Below, one piece after another: positions 24,452 through 32,900 of a stretch of 64,000 bases of DNA. The notes under the pieces are model-generated. The model had not been told where the DNA came from, ran no database searches, and was given only the letters and a program-made list of their open reading frames with translations. Source of the DNA: Saccharopolyspora shandongensis (GTDB lineage Bacteria > Actinomycetota > Actinomycetes > Mycobacteriales > Pseudonocardiaceae). The position numbers and the translations under genes were made by a program. Numbering within the stretch: position 1 is the stretch's first letter; every line of letters begins with the position of its first letter. Location of the stretch: NCBI RefSeq assembly GCF_900106995.1, contig NZ_FNOK01000004.1:1-64000 (forward strand). The letters run 5' to 3'.

Positions 24452-25174
24452 ATGGAGGTCTGCGTGGCGCGGGGATCGGTGACGGAGCTCAATCGCTGGC
24501 CGGTGAAGTCGCTGCGCGGTGAGCGCGTCGAAGCGGCCCGATTCGACGACCGCGGCATGGCGGGCGACCGTGCCTACGCGCTGCTCGACGAGCGCGACAA
24601 GCGTTCGGGCAAGGTGCTGACGGTGCGGCAGAACGCGGTGATGCTGAGCTGGTCGGCGAGCTACGGCGACATCGCCGACCCGGCCGAACCACCGACCCTG
24701 CGAGGCCCGGACGGCGCGGACTGGTCCTGGACGGACCCGAAGCTCGCCGATGCCCTCGCCGGTTCGCTGGACATCCCGCTGAGCCTGCGCGCCGCGGACG
24801 GGCAACAGGACCGCGGGCCGACCGTGCTCGTGACCTTCGAGGCCTCCAGGGTGGCGCTCTCCGACGAGCTGGGCGCCGACGTCGATCTCCGCCGGTTCCG
24901 CACGAACATCCACGTGACCGCCGATCTGCCGGCCTTCGCCGAGGAGACCTGGGAGCACGACACCGTGCTCACCGTGGGCGACGTGGAACTGGCGGTGATC
25001 GGGGAACGCGCCGGGCCGTGCATCCGCTGCGCGGTGCCCAGCTGGGACGCCGACGGCCGCGAGCGCTGGCGGGAACTGCAAACCCACCTCATCGACCGCC
25101 ACGACAACAAGTTCGGCGTGATCATGCGCGTCACCAAACCCGGCGAAGTACGAGTGGGCGACGCGGTTTCCTAA
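24452..25174 (+). CDS. MOSC domain protein
   Basis: A 240-residue protein with the N-terminal MOSC beta-barrel region (VTELNRWPVKSLRGERVEAARFD) and the core MOSC domain (about 110-235). The key Cys lies in GERAGPCIRCAVPSWDADG, and RFRTNIHV is typical of the family. MOSC proteins bind sulfur or act on molybdenum cofactor and hydroxylated N-substrates (YcbX/mARC-like). Presence near Moco enzymes is suggestive. ATG 24452 or GTG 24464 could start it. It lies after the TetR gene on the same strand. No ferredoxin domain is fused, unlike YcbX. Confidence 0.82.
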   Translation: MEVCVARGSVTELNRWPVKSLRGERVEAARFDDRGMAGDRAYALLDERDKRSGKVLTVRQNAVMLSWSASYGDIADPAEPPTLRGPDGADWSWTDPKLADALAGSLDIPLSLRAADGQQDRGPTVLVTFEASRVALSDELGADVDLRRFRTNIHVTADLPAFAEETWEHDTVLTVGDVELAVIGERAGPCIRCAVPSWDADGRERWRELQTHLIDRHDNKFGVIMRVTKPGEVRVGDAVS

Positions 25175-25194
25175 GCCTTCTGGGCCGCAAACCT

Positions 25195-25382
25195 GTTTCC
25201 AGAAGTGTCTTGCACAGCGGTGCGGGTAGCGGCCCCCCTGCGGTAGTTACAGGCGCCTTCTCGCTGTGGGATCCCCGACATCATGAAGCCAAATCACCAC
25301 GTCGGGGCTGTCCTCGCGAGAAGACCCCTGAGAACCCGCGGCGGTGCCGGTTGCGAGGGCGGGCTAAGCGGCTGCGCCGCTT
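25195..25382 (+). repeat. structured intergenic repeat, copy 6
   Basis: The clearest full copy. GTTTCC is at 25195-25200, 20 bp after the MOSC stop, in sense direction. The inner stem CCCCGAC pairs with GTCGGGG, the arm TTCTCGC with GCGAGAA, the outer GCGGGT with ACCCGC, and the terminal hairpin AAGCGGC-TGC-GCCGCTT is at 25366-25382. It fills the space between two convergent genes. Confidence 0.85.
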
Positions 25383-25431
25383 CAGAACCCGCCCTACCGC
25401 ACACCGTCACAATCCAAGAGGCCCACGGACC

Positions 25432-25653
25432 TCAGCGGAACAGCTTGCGCACCACCGCAACGGTGACGAGAGCACCGACGCCGATCAGCACGTAGCGCAC
25501 CCTCGGATCGCTGAGCTTCTCCTGCAGGCTGGACTTGCCGTACTCGACGAACCGCTTCGGGTTCGCCTTGTCGCTCAGTTGGTCCAGCGTGCTGGCCAGC
25601 GCTTCACGCGCCTGCTCGATGTCGCGCTCGATGGCGTCTGGATCACGGGCCAC
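25432..25653 (-). CDS. DUF3618 small membrane protein
   Basis: A 73-residue protein that matches DUF3618 across its length: RDPDAIERDIEQAREALASTLD then LSDKANPKRFVEYGK, followed by one C-terminal transmembrane helix (VRYVLIGVGALVTVAVVRKLF). These small actinobacterial proteins have a cytoplasmic coiled helix and a membrane anchor; function is unknown. GTG 25653 has GGAGGA immediately upstream on the minus strand. It is convergent with the MOSC gene and alone in its transcript. Confidence 0.85.
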   Translation of the reverse strand: MARDPDAIERDIEQAREALASTLDQLSDKANPKRFVEYGKSSLQEKLSDPRVRYVLIGVGALVTVAVVRKLFR

Positions 25654-25739
25654 GTGTCCTCCTCACCTTCACCTGGCTGCTGACACCGTAGAGCACCGCC
25701 GAACCGGCCACGCACCAGCGGTAAGCGTGTCGCGCCCGC

Positions 25740-25799
25740 AACCCCGGTCGGGAACGCGCCTCTCGCCGAGATCACCCCACGCGCCAGGCTGCGCAGAAC
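25740..25799 (+). promoter_or_regulatory. tRNA-type promoter region, duplicated at 32946-32998
   Basis: The segment ahead of the broken tRNA reads GGTCGGGAACGC then AGATCACCCCACGCGC and CAGGCTG. Almost the same order stands before the intact tRNA at 32999 (there TAGGCT could be a -10 hexamer). The two are homologous, so promoter and tRNA were duplicated together. Confidence 0.55.
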
Positions 25800-25855
25800 G
25801 GGGCCGTAGCCCAATCGGCAGAGGCACCAGGTTCAGGTCCTGGCCAGTGAGGTTC
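25800..25855 (+). pseudogene. truncated tRNA-Leu-like gene, anticodon CAG
   Basis: The acceptor GGGGCCG, D-arm and anticodon arm match the tRNA at 32999. The stem CCAGG/CCTGG surrounds loop TTCAGGT, giving anticodon CAG at 25834-25836. Similarity breaks off after GTGAGGTTCG, so the T arm and 3' acceptor strand are missing. The paired changes in the anticodon stem compared with its relative (CTAGG/CCTAG) show that it was once a functional, distinct tRNA. Confidence 0.7.
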
Positions 25856-25937
25856 GCCGATCAGAAAGCACCGCGCCGGAGGCGGGCGCCGCGCGACTGA
25901 CCACGGCCATCGGCGGTGTCGTGCGAGAATCACGGCC

Positions 25938-26876
25938 GTGAACCGCCCAGGGGGAAGCCCCGGATCCGCGCCGGTCGCGGAGTTCGAGCGGCAGCGGCCG
26001 CGGCTGTTCGGGCTGGCGTACCGGATGCTCGGTTCGGCCGCGGACGCGGACGATGTCGTTCAGGACGTCTTCCTGCGATGGCACGGCACCGAACCCGGCT
26101 CGGTCGAGGATCCCTCCGCGTGGCTGGTCAAAGTCGCCACGAACTTGTGCCTGAACCGGCTCGGATCGGCCCCGGTTCGTCGAGAACGCTATGTCGGGTC
26201 GTGGTTGCCGGAGCCGGTGCTGACCTCCGATAGCGCGCTGGGGCCGATGGAGACGGCCGAGCAACGGGACACGGTATCGCTGGCCTTCCTGGTGCTCGCC
26301 GAACGGCTCACCCCAGCAGAGCGGGCGGTTTTCGTGCTGCGCGAGGCATTCGGCTACAGCCATCGCGAGGTGGCCGAGCTGGTCGAGCTTTCGGAGTCGA
26401 ACTGCCGACAGCTGCACAGCCGGGCACGGAAACGCCTGTCGGTCGTCCGGCCCCTGCGGTCCGCGGGCGACCCCTCCGAGAATCGGATGCTGGTCGAGCG
26501 GTTCCTCGACGCCGCGCGTGGCGGTGACCTCGCAGGCCTGGAGCGGATGCTCGCCGAGGACGTCACATCGGTCGCCGATGGCGGCGGCACGCTCGGTGTC
26601 GCCCGGTTGCCGGTGCGCGGCGCGGCGAAGGTGGCGCGGTATCTGGCGACTGTCACCAGCCGGTATGTCGAAGGTCTCACGGTGTCCATTTACGAGGTGA
26701 ACGGGACTCCGGGGCTACTCGCTCGGTCCGCGTCCACGTTGCTCGGTGTGTTCGTGCCGGAAATCGCGGACGGCCGGATTACCGGCATCCGGATAGCCGC
26801 CAACCCGGACAAGCTCCGGTTCGTCGGCACGCAACTGGCCCGGTTGTCACGTTCCGAGGAGTCATTCGGTTCCTAG
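25938..26876 (+). CDS. ECF41-type sigma factor with SnoaL-like C-terminal domain
   Basis: A 312-residue extracytoplasmic-function sigma factor. Region 2 has RPRLFGLAYRMLGSAADADDVVQ with DVFLRW; region 4 has RLTPAERAVFVLREAFGYSHREVAELV. Between and after them are marks of group ECF41: the WLPEP linker motif, an SnoaL-like domain (about 185-310) with VADGGG, and the NPDKL motif. In studied ECF41 proteins this extension controls activity and there is no classical anti-sigma factor. Partner genes encode oxidoreductases or epimerases, and the next gene here (38 bp on) is such an NAD(P)-binding protein. GTG 25938 is the start. Confidence 0.92.
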   Translation: MNRPGGSPGSAPVAEFERQRPRLFGLAYRMLGSAADADDVVQDVFLRWHGTEPGSVEDPSAWLVKVATNLCLNRLGSAPVRRERYVGSWLPEPVLTSDSALGPMETAEQRDTVSLAFLVLAERLTPAERAVFVLREAFGYSHREVAELVELSESNCRQLHSRARKRLSVVRPLRSAGDPSENRMLVERFLDAARGGDLAGLERMLAEDVTSVADGGGTLGVARLPVRGAAKVARYLATVTSRYVEGLTVSIYEVNGTPGLLARSASTLLGVFVPEIADGRITGIRIAANPDKLRFVGTQLARLSRSEESFGS

Positions 26877-26913
26877 TGGTGCAAGGCGAGATTCGGCCAC
26901 CACGTAGCGAGAC

Positions 26914-27687
26914 ATGGCGAAACGGATTCTGGTCACCGGCGGCACTGGACGGCTCGGGCGCGCGCTGGTGCCACGGCTGCTCGATGCGGGCCACGACGTG
27001 CGGGTGCTGACCCGCGGGAGGCGCGAGCCTGCCGCTCACCGCTGGGTGACGGGTGATCTGCGCAGCGGCGGCGGGCTGGTAGGCGCGGCCGCCGAAGCGG
27101 ACGTGATCATCCACCTGGCGACCACCAACGGGCGAGGCGATGTGGCCGCGACCGACAACCTGATCGAGGCCGCGAAAGCGGCGGGCAGCCCGCACCTGGT
27201 GTACGTGTCGATCGTCGGTATAGAGAACGTCGCGCTCGGCTACTACCGGGCGAAGCTGGCGTGCGAACGGCTGGTCGAGCGCTCTGGGCTGCCGTGGACG
27301 ATCCTGCGCGCGACCCAGTTCCATGACCTGATCGCCGCCATGTGCGAGGTCCAGCGCCTGCTGCCGGTGGTGCTGATGCCGTCGAAGGTGCGTTTCCAGC
27401 CGATCGACGTCACGGAGGTGGCCGACCAACTGGTCGCGTTCGCGGCAGGACCAGCCGCGAACCGGGTGCCGGACATCGGCGGCCCGGAGGTGCGAGAGGC
27501 CGCCGACCTGGCCCGCAGGTACCTCCTGGCGATCGGCCGTCGTCGGCCGGTGTGGACGGTTCCCTTGCCTGGCAAGGCGATCCGGGACTATCGCGCGGGC
27601 CATCACATCACCCCGAGTCGGGCGGCAGGGCAGATCACCTTCGACGATTTCCTCGCCGGAGACCGTGCGCACGGACGGAGCCGGTGA
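26914..27687 (+). CDS. NAD(P)-binding epimerase-like protein, ECF41 partner
   Basis: A 257-residue Rossmann protein with the N-terminal KRILVTGGTGRLGRALVPRL (TGGTGxxG nucleotide loop) of atypical SDRs in the NmrA/epimerase group. YYRAKLACE provides a Tyr-x-x-x-Lys-like arrangement, and the C-terminal part resembles NmrA-like substrate domains. It stands directly after the ECF41 sigma gene, the conserved arrangement in which the sigma factor controls a carboxymuconolactone decarboxylase, oxidoreductase or epimerase. Its stop overlaps the next gene by 1 bp (TGATG). Physiological substrate is unknown. Confidence 0.85.
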   Translation: MAKRILVTGGTGRLGRALVPRLLDAGHDVRVLTRGRREPAAHRWVTGDLRSGGGLVGAAAEADVIIHLATTNGRGDVAATDNLIEAAKAAGSPHLVYVSIVGIENVALGYYRAKLACERLVERSGLPWTILRATQFHDLIAAMCEVQRLLPVVLMPSKVRFQPIDVTEVADQLVAFAAGPAANRVPDIGGPEVREAADLARRYLLAIGRRRPVWTVPLPGKAIRDYRAGHHITPSRAAGQITFDDFLAGDRAHGRSR

Positions 27688-28103
27688 TGCGGCGGTGGCT
27701 TCGCGTCGGCCTCGGGTTTCTCGCGGCGACCCAGCTCGTCGTTGGTTTGTGGGCATTGCTCCTCCCTGCGCGGTTCTTCGCGCTAGAGGTGGTCGGCATG
27801 GGCATGGCCTACAACAAGCACCTGATGCTTGACTACGGCGCCATGACACTCGCCAGCGCCGTGGTACTCGGCGCCGCGACCATCAACATGGGACAGTGGA
27901 TCACTCGGACCGCGCTCGTCATGTACCTGACCTGGGCGGTCCCGCACTTCTTCGTACATCTGACCATGCTCGATCATCTCGCGCCGTCGACCGCCGCACT
28001 GCTCATGGTCGCACTCGGCCTCGCGATCGCCTTGCCTGCCGGTCTGCTCGCGCTCACCGAGCGGGAGCCCCGGCTCCTTGACGATTCGAGTGGCCGCATC
28101 TGA
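27687..28103 (+). CDS. small four-helix membrane protein
   Basis: A 138-residue hydrophobic protein with about four transmembrane segments (residues 7-30, 45-65, 70-95, 100-122) and a charged C-terminus. ATG 27687 shares a base with the stop of the epimerase-like gene, so it belongs to the same ECF41-linked operon. The HLMLDYGAMTL and HFFVHLTMLDHL stretches carry His residues at membrane borders. The arrangement is reminiscent of DoxX-like or DUF4345-type proteins but I cannot assign a family. Confidence 0.7.
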   Translation: MRRWLRVGLGFLAATQLVVGLWALLLPARFFALEVVGMGMAYNKHLMLDYGAMTLASAVVLGAATINMGQWITRTALVMYLTWAVPHFFVHLTMLDHLAPSTAALLMVALGLAIALPAGLLALTEREPRLLDDSSGRI

Positions 28104-28329
28104 CGACCGAAGAGTTCGGGTCGTGGTTCGTTAGGTCCACAACGCGTCACAACCCGAACTCTCGACCTCTTGAACACGCACCAGTGACAGTTGTCCGGTT
28201 CGTTACGGGGATGCTGACTCCCGGCGCCCGCGGGGCCGGGGCCATGCCCGCGATCGCCAGCCGGTCCAGGGCGCACACCGCGACCCCGCCGGCTGCGGGT
28301 TGGAGCCATGGTGCTGGAGCTAGCGCTGC

Positions 28330-29154
28330 CTAGAAGCCGTGGCGTGGGAGAGCACTCCCACCTTCTGGACTGCGCCGTCCTCGTCGCAGCCTGCGCACGA
28401 GCGTGGTCGCTGCGAGGACAAGGAGCCACACGGACGCGATCCCGCAAAGCATTGCGCTGACGGGCGTCGCCCAGAGCAGGTAGCTATAACGATGATCCGC
28501 TGGGGTGGGCGTGGCCAGGCCGACGTCAGTGAACGCAGAGGTCGGCGGCACGGCGCTTGGGGCGGTCCAGGGCTTGTGGATTCCCACGACCCGTCCCGTG
28601 ATCGCGGTAGTGGGGATGCTTCCTCGTCCTTGCTGGTCGCGATGAAATCGGGAGTCGGCGGAGTTCGCCCGCCAGTCACCAAGGACGAAGACCATGCCCT
28701 GGGGCACAGCCTCTGCAAACGGCAACTGCCCGGCTTGGTCAGCCCAAGGGTCGTCGTGGCGGACGTAGTCCTCGGAGATCGACGTGCCGTTCACCTGAAT
28801 CCGGCCCTGCTGGTCACAACAGGACACCGTGTCTCCGGCGATCGCGACGACCCTCTTGATGAACGGCTCGTCAAAGGACCAGGACGACCCGTCGAAAACG
28901 ACGATGTCGCCCCGCTGCACGTCACGATCACCCGCCACAGTGACGATCGCATCGTCTCCGGACTGCACGGTGTTCGTCATGTCGGGAGAAGAGACGGGGT
29001 AGATCTCGTAGTTGGCCCGGAACACGATCGATGCCCCGACGTAGAGCAGCAGACCAACGGCCATGACCGTCGCAGCCAACGTCCACGAAACCCAGCGGGT
29101 GGTGGTGGACTTCATCGAGTGTCGATGGTCGTTCGCCTCGTCCGCCGCGGCCAT
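28330..29154 (-). CDS. signal peptidase I homologue with altered nucleophile site
   Basis: A 274-residue membrane protein with an N-terminal helix (SWTLAATVMAVGLLLYVGA) and a C-terminal helix (LLWATPVSAMLCGIASVWLL). Between lie S26 boxes: the lysine box FIKRVVAIAGDTV (Lys general base) and GDWRANSADSR near residue 195, equivalent to GDNRxxSxDSR. At the nucleophile box, family members have Ser directly before Met (SxSMxPT). Here the sequence is VSSPDMTNTV, with Asp in that place and Ser residues two and three positions earlier. It may be inactive or use another residue. ATG 29154 is the likely start. It sits alone between convergent and divergent neighbours in the accessory region. Confidence 0.8.
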   Translation of the reverse strand: MAAADEANDHRHSMKSTTTRWVSWTLAATVMAVGLLLYVGASIVFRANYEIYPVSSPDMTNTVQSGDDAIVTVAGDRDVQRGDIVVFDGSSWSFDEPFIKRVVAIAGDTVSCCDQQGRIQVNGTSISEDYVRHDDPWADQAGQLPFAEAVPQGMVFVLGDWRANSADSRFHRDQQGRGSIPTTAITGRVVGIHKPWTAPSAVPPTSAFTDVGLATPTPADHRYSYLLWATPVSAMLCGIASVWLLVLAATTLVRRLRRGRRSPEGGSALPRHGF

Positions 29155-29339
29155 GTTGACCTGCCTTCTCGCAAAAGCGCCGCACTGGCCGGATCCTCGG
29201 CAGCCCGACCGCCAGTCGAAGGAGGCACCACGAGAGTGCCCCGCCTGGCGCGGATGACGAAGCCGTGGTCTGCGCCTGGCGTCTCCCGTAGCTGTGGAAC
29301 GCCAGCCTATCCCCATGGGGAAGTTCAGATCACAGCGCT

Positions 29340-29665
29340 TCACCACCGTGGTGGCCTTGCTGTCGGTGGCTGGTAGACGGTGTGCGGTGGCGGGTTCGGA
29401 CCGGAGTTCCGTGGCGGGACCTGCCGTTCGAGTACGGACCGTGGCAGACGGTGTATGGACTGTTCCGGAGATGGCAGCGTCGGGGTGTGTGGGCCCGGCT
29501 GCTGACGTTGTTGCAGGCGAGGGCTGATGCGGCCGGGCTGATCTTCTGGGAGGTCAATGTCGACTCCACCATCTGCCGGGCACACCAGCATGCTGCCGGT
29601 GCCCGCCGGCGCGGTGCTGTGCAGAAGGAACCGCCAGGCGGAGTGAGCGCCGAACCAGGAAGGGC
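29340..29665 (+). mobile_element. remnant of an IS5-type transposase gene
   Basis: Translated from about 29360, the DNA gives VDGVRWRVRTGVPWRDLP, YGPWQTVYGLFRRWQRRG and VDSTICRAHQHAAGARRRG, then AVQKEPPGG. This is the N-terminal half (DUF4096-like) of actinobacterial IS5-family transposases, including the first catalytic Asp region. The N-terminal start is degraded and the sequence departs from the family after the EPPGG segment, so the DDE domain is incomplete and the element is dead. Terminal inverted repeats are not seen. It lies between the signal peptidase and MerR genes. Confidence 0.8.
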
Positions 29666-29773
29666 GCATTTCCTGGCATTGGCACGGAGCGGTGCGTATG
29701 GGGTTGCACCTTCCGTAGCGGCATGTGGTCCGGTGGACTTACGTCCCGATCCCTTGAGGAAAGGTCCCTGCTC

Positions 29774-30685
29774 ATGCATTCGTCTTTCATGCCACCCCGC
29801 CAGGTCAAGATCGGTGACGCGGCGGCCTTCGCCGGCAGCACGCCACGGGCGATTCGCCATTACCACGAGATCGGCCTGCTCCCCGAGCCTGAGCGGGGCG
29901 GCGATGACCGCCGCCGCTACGGGTACGAGGACATGATCCGCTTGCTGTGGATTCGCAAGATGGCCGACGCCGGGATCGCCCTGGACGACATCCGTGACGC
30001 CTTTACCACCGGCACGGCTTCCGCCGGTGCGGACAGCGGAGAAGGTATCGCGGGCATCCTGGAGCGGTTGGAGGGAACCCTCGCCGAGCAGGAGGCGGAA
30101 TTGCGGCGGCAACGGACCGCCGTGCAGCGGATGCGCGCCGAAGGCAGCCGGATGGGCCTGCTCTCCGACTTCGTCACCGAACTCCTCAAGAGCCTGCCCG
30201 AGGGCTCCCTGCGTCAGGCGGACCTGGACAGTCTGCTGGTCACTGAGCGGATCTTCGGCCCGCTCGGCGCGGCCGTCCAGGCCACCCGCTTCGTCGTCCT
30301 GGCCACGCATCCCGCTCTGCGGGAGGATTCCGACCGCGTCGATGACGCCGAGGAGGCACTCGATGACAGCGTCGCCGTCGATGATCCACGGGTGGCTCAA
30401 GTGGCCGTCGAGCGGCACGCCTTCGAAAGCGCCCTGCATGCCGTCATCGAGGAGTCCGGCCTGGGTAAGGACGACGATGCCCTCTTTGACGCCTGGGACG
30501 CTTTGCACCCTGCTACCGCCGATGACGGCGAGGACGAGGCCGACCTCGGCTCTGGCAGGCGGGAGGCTGACTCCATGAGCGTGTTCGAAGCCATCGGCAA
30601 GATGCCCTACGACTTCTCCCCGGCCCGCCTGCGCTGTATGGAACTGGCCGAAGAACTATCCGCCCAAGACTCACCCGCCACCTAA
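29774..30685 (+). CDS. MerR-family regulator with long C-terminal region
   Basis: A 303-residue protein. The N-terminal MerR winged helix runs VKIGDAAAFAGSTPRAIRHYHEIGLL followed by RRRYGYEDMIRLLWIRKM (residues 8-75). A coiled-coil dimerisation helix follows (ILERLEGTLAEQEAELRRQRTA). The C-terminal 180 residues form a mainly helical acidic domain with no metal-binding Cys cluster, so this is a ligand-sensing type rather than a metal sensor. ATG 29774 has GAGGAAAGG upstream; ATG 29789 is an alternative. It follows the IS remnant and is convergent with the GntR-TetR gene. Confidence 0.85.
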   Translation: MHSSFMPPRQVKIGDAAAFAGSTPRAIRHYHEIGLLPEPERGGDDRRRYGYEDMIRLLWIRKMADAGIALDDIRDAFTTGTASAGADSGEGIAGILERLEGTLAEQEAELRRQRTAVQRMRAEGSRMGLLSDFVTELLKSLPEGSLRQADLDSLLVTERIFGPLGAAVQATRFVVLATHPALREDSDRVDDAEEALDDSVAVDDPRVAQVAVERHAFESALHAVIEESGLGKDDDALFDAWDALHPATADDGEDEADLGSGRREADSMSVFEAIGKMPYDFSPARLRCMELAEELSAQDSPAT

Positions 30686-30694
30686 AACACGGCC

Positions 30695-31639
30695 CTAGCC
30701 GGTCATGCGGTGGATCCGCGTGGCCAGGCCGTCGAGCAGCAGGCGCAGGCCCAGATCGAACAGGTCGTCCAGGATCAGGTCGTAGCCTTCGGCGGACAGC
30801 GTGGTCAGCACCCTGGCGAATGTCGGGTAGCGGCCCGTGCCGATGATCGCCTCCAGGGTCGGCGCCTGGCTGTCCATCCACTCGTCCTCGGACACCCCGG
30901 ACGCACCGAGCGCCTGCTGTTCCCGTTCGAGGTGGACCGCGATGCCCTGAACGTGGCTGAAGAACAGCACGTGCAGGTCGCACATGGCGGCTGCGCCGAG
31001 GTTCAGGCCGTCCAGCGCGGCGAGCGCCCACTCCGCGTGCACCGCCAGGTTGGGCAGCGGCAGCGGTCTGGTGATCGGGCTCAGCTGGGCCAGCCACGGA
31101 TGCCGCCGGTACAGCGACCACAGGGTGCGCGCGCAGAGCTCCAGGCGAGCCCGCCAGCCGGTCGGCGACTGGGCCGGGTAGCCGCGCTCGCCGAACGCGG
31201 CGTCGGCCATCAGCCTGACCAGCTGATCCTTTCCGGCCACGTGGCGGTACAACGACATCGGCGCGACGCCGAGCCAGGCCGCGACGCCGCGCATCGACAG
31301 CACGGCCAGCCCCTCGTTGTCGGCGATCTCGATGGCGGCTTGCACGATCCGGCCACGAGTGAGGTCTTCCGGTCGGCCGCGCGGCACGGGCCGGTGGGCG
31401 GGCTTCGTCGCCGCCGTGCGGCTGGGGCCCTCGACCACGTTGCCCGAGCGGGGCTCGGCACGGATCAGGCCCTCCTGCTTCAAAGCCGCCAGAGCTTTGG
31501 CCGCGGTGGCGGCCGCAACGCCCCACTCGGCGGCGATCCTGCGGGTGGACGGCACCTTGGCGCCGGGGACCAGCTCGCCTTGCTCGATCCGGCGCCGGAG
31601 CTCGGCGGCGATGGCCAGGTAACGCGGTTCCGGCGGCAT
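30695..31639 (-). CDS. GntR-TetR fusion regulator
   Basis: A 314-residue regulator with two DNA-binding modules. Residues 1-70 form a GntR winged helix (AIAAELRRRIEQGELVPGAK and STRRIAAEWGVAAATAAKAL). Residues 88-140 form a TetR helix-turn-helix (GRIVQAAIEIADNEGLAVLS and then GVAAWLGVAPMSLYRHV), and a TetR_C-like ligand domain follows. It is divergent from the FAD monooxygenase gene, a position usual for a drug- or substrate-responsive repressor of that gene. A CATCTGT-N6-ACAGATG element lies 11 bp ahead of its start and is the likely operator. Start is ATG 31639. Confidence 0.9.
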   Translation of the reverse strand: MPPEPRYLAIAAELRRRIEQGELVPGAKVPSTRRIAAEWGVAAATAAKALAALKQEGLIRAEPRSGNVVEGPSRTAATKPAHRPVPRGRPEDLTRGRIVQAAIEIADNEGLAVLSMRGVAAWLGVAPMSLYRHVAGKDQLVRLMADAAFGERGYPAQSPTGWRARLELCARTLWSLYRRHPWLAQLSPITRPLPLPNLAVHAEWALAALDGLNLGAAAMCDLHVLFFSHVQGIAVHLEREQQALGASGVSEDEWMDSQAPTLEAIIGTGRYPTFARVLTTLSAEGYDLILDDLFDLGLRLLLDGLATRIHRMTG

Positions 31640-31649
31640 GCGCTTCTCT

Positions 31650-31669
31650 CATCTGTGCTAGTACAGATG
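31650..31669. promoter_or_regulatory. operator-like inverted repeat in the GntR-TetR/monooxygenase spacer
   Basis: CATCTGT (31650-31656) and ACAGATG (31663-31669) are perfect inverted arms around GCTAGT. The centre TGTGCTAGTACA is itself near symmetric and resembles the GTACTAGTAC-like sites of GntR-TetR proteins. It overlaps the region that must hold the regulator promoter. Confidence 0.7.
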
Positions 31670-31769
31670 CCCAACTGTACTACGTCAGCTTTGGCGCTTC
31701 TGCGGGCGAACTGGCACTGTGTGCAGCGCAATCACTAACGCGTACATCGTCTCATCAGTGGAGCAACCC

Positions 31770-32900
31770 ATGCGGAACGTCCTGATCTCCGGAGCCAGCA
31801 TCGCCGGCCCGGCCCTGGCCTACTGGCTGCAGCGCAAGGGCTTCTCGGTGACGGTGGTGGAGCGAAGCCCCGGCCCGCGCAATGGCGGCCAGGCGATCGA
31901 CATCCGCGGCGTCGCGCTCGACGTGGTGGACCGGATGGGCCTCGGTGAGCGGATCCGGGCCGCACGCACCCGGATGCGCGGGATGTCCATGTTGGACAGT
32001 GCAGGCAACGAACTGTTCCGGTCCGAAGAGCACACGATCAGCGGCGGCCGGTTGGACAACGAGGACGTTGAACTGCTGCGCGAGGACCTCACCGCGATGC
32101 TGCACGAGGCGACGAAGGACCAGGTCGAGTACGTCTTCGGCGACTCGATCACCGCCCTGCGGCAGGACGAGCGCGGCGTCCGGGTCGAGTTCGAGCACGG
32201 CGGCTTCCGCACCTTCGACTTCGTCATCGGCGCGGACGGCCTGCACTCCACCGTGCGGCGGCTCGCCTTCGGGCCGGAGCAGCAGTTCAGCTCGCATCTC
32301 GGCCAGTACCTGGCGATCTTCCCGATGACCAACTTCCTGGGCCTGGACAACTGGCAGGTGTGGTTCCAGGACGGGGCCACGGGCGCCGGTGGCGGCGTCT
32401 ACCCGGTGCGCGACAACACCGAACTGCGGGTCACCCTCGGCTTCAGGTCCGAGCCGGTGACCTACGACTACCGGGACACCGAACAGCAGAAGCAGCTCAT
32501 GGCCGAGCGGCTGGCCGGCCTCGGCTGGGAAGTCCCGAAACTGCTGTCGGCGATGGCGGAGGCACCGGACTTCTACTTCGACGTGATGTCCCAGATCCAC
32601 ATGGACCGGTGGACGACTGGCCGGGTAGCGCTGGTCGGCGACGCCGGCTACTGCGCCTCGGTGCTGTCCGGGCAGGGCACCAGCCTGGCCCTGGTCGGCG
32701 CATACGTCCTCGCCGAGGAACTGGGCCGGCCCGGCATCGACCACACCTCCGCCTTCGCCGCCTACGAACGGCGGATGCGCCCGTTCGTCGCGCTCAACCA
32801 GGCCCTGGCGACCGAGAACCCCGACGGTCCCGCACCCGAGGAGTCCCTGAACCGCGCCAAGAACGCCATCTCGCTGGACGTCGACGGGAGCGCGGACTGA
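31770..32900 (+). CDS. FAD-dependent monooxygenase (TetX/PHBH fold)
   Basis: A 376-residue flavoprotein. It starts NVLISGASIAGPALAYWLQ (FAD GxGxxG-type loop) and has VIGADGLHSTVRRLAF with the DG motif, and GRVALVGDAGYCASVLSGQG (GD motif binding FAD ribitol). Such group A monooxygenases hydroxylate aromatic compounds or inactivate antibiotics. ATG 31770 is selected because it begins at the conserved strand. It is divergent from the GntR-TetR regulator across 130 bp with an operator, so induction by its substrate or drug is plausible. Substrate is not known; related genes are often annotated as drug-modifying without proof. Confidence 0.88.
   Translation: MRNVLISGASIAGPALAYWLQRKGFSVTVVERSPGPRNGGQAIDIRGVALDVVDRMGLGERIRAARTRMRGMSMLDSAGNELFRSEEHTISGGRLDNEDVELLREDLTAMLHEATKDQVEYVFGDSITALRQDERGVRVEFEHGGFRTFDFVIGADGLHSTVRRLAFGPEQQFSSHLGQYLAIFPMTNFLGLDNWQVWFQDGATGAGGGVYPVRDNTELRVTLGFRSEPVTYDYRDTEQQKQLMAERLAGLGWEVPKLLSAMAEAPDFYFDVMSQIHMDRWTTGRVALVGDAGYCASVLSGQGTSLALVGAYVLAEELGRPGIDHTSAFAAYERRMRPFVALNQALATENPDGPAPEESLNRAKNAISLDVDGSAD

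Noticed and set aside
29382-29936. Full transposase gene
   Set aside because: Only the N-terminal half is recognisable; the frame runs into unrelated sequence and overlaps the MerR gene, so it is a remnant.
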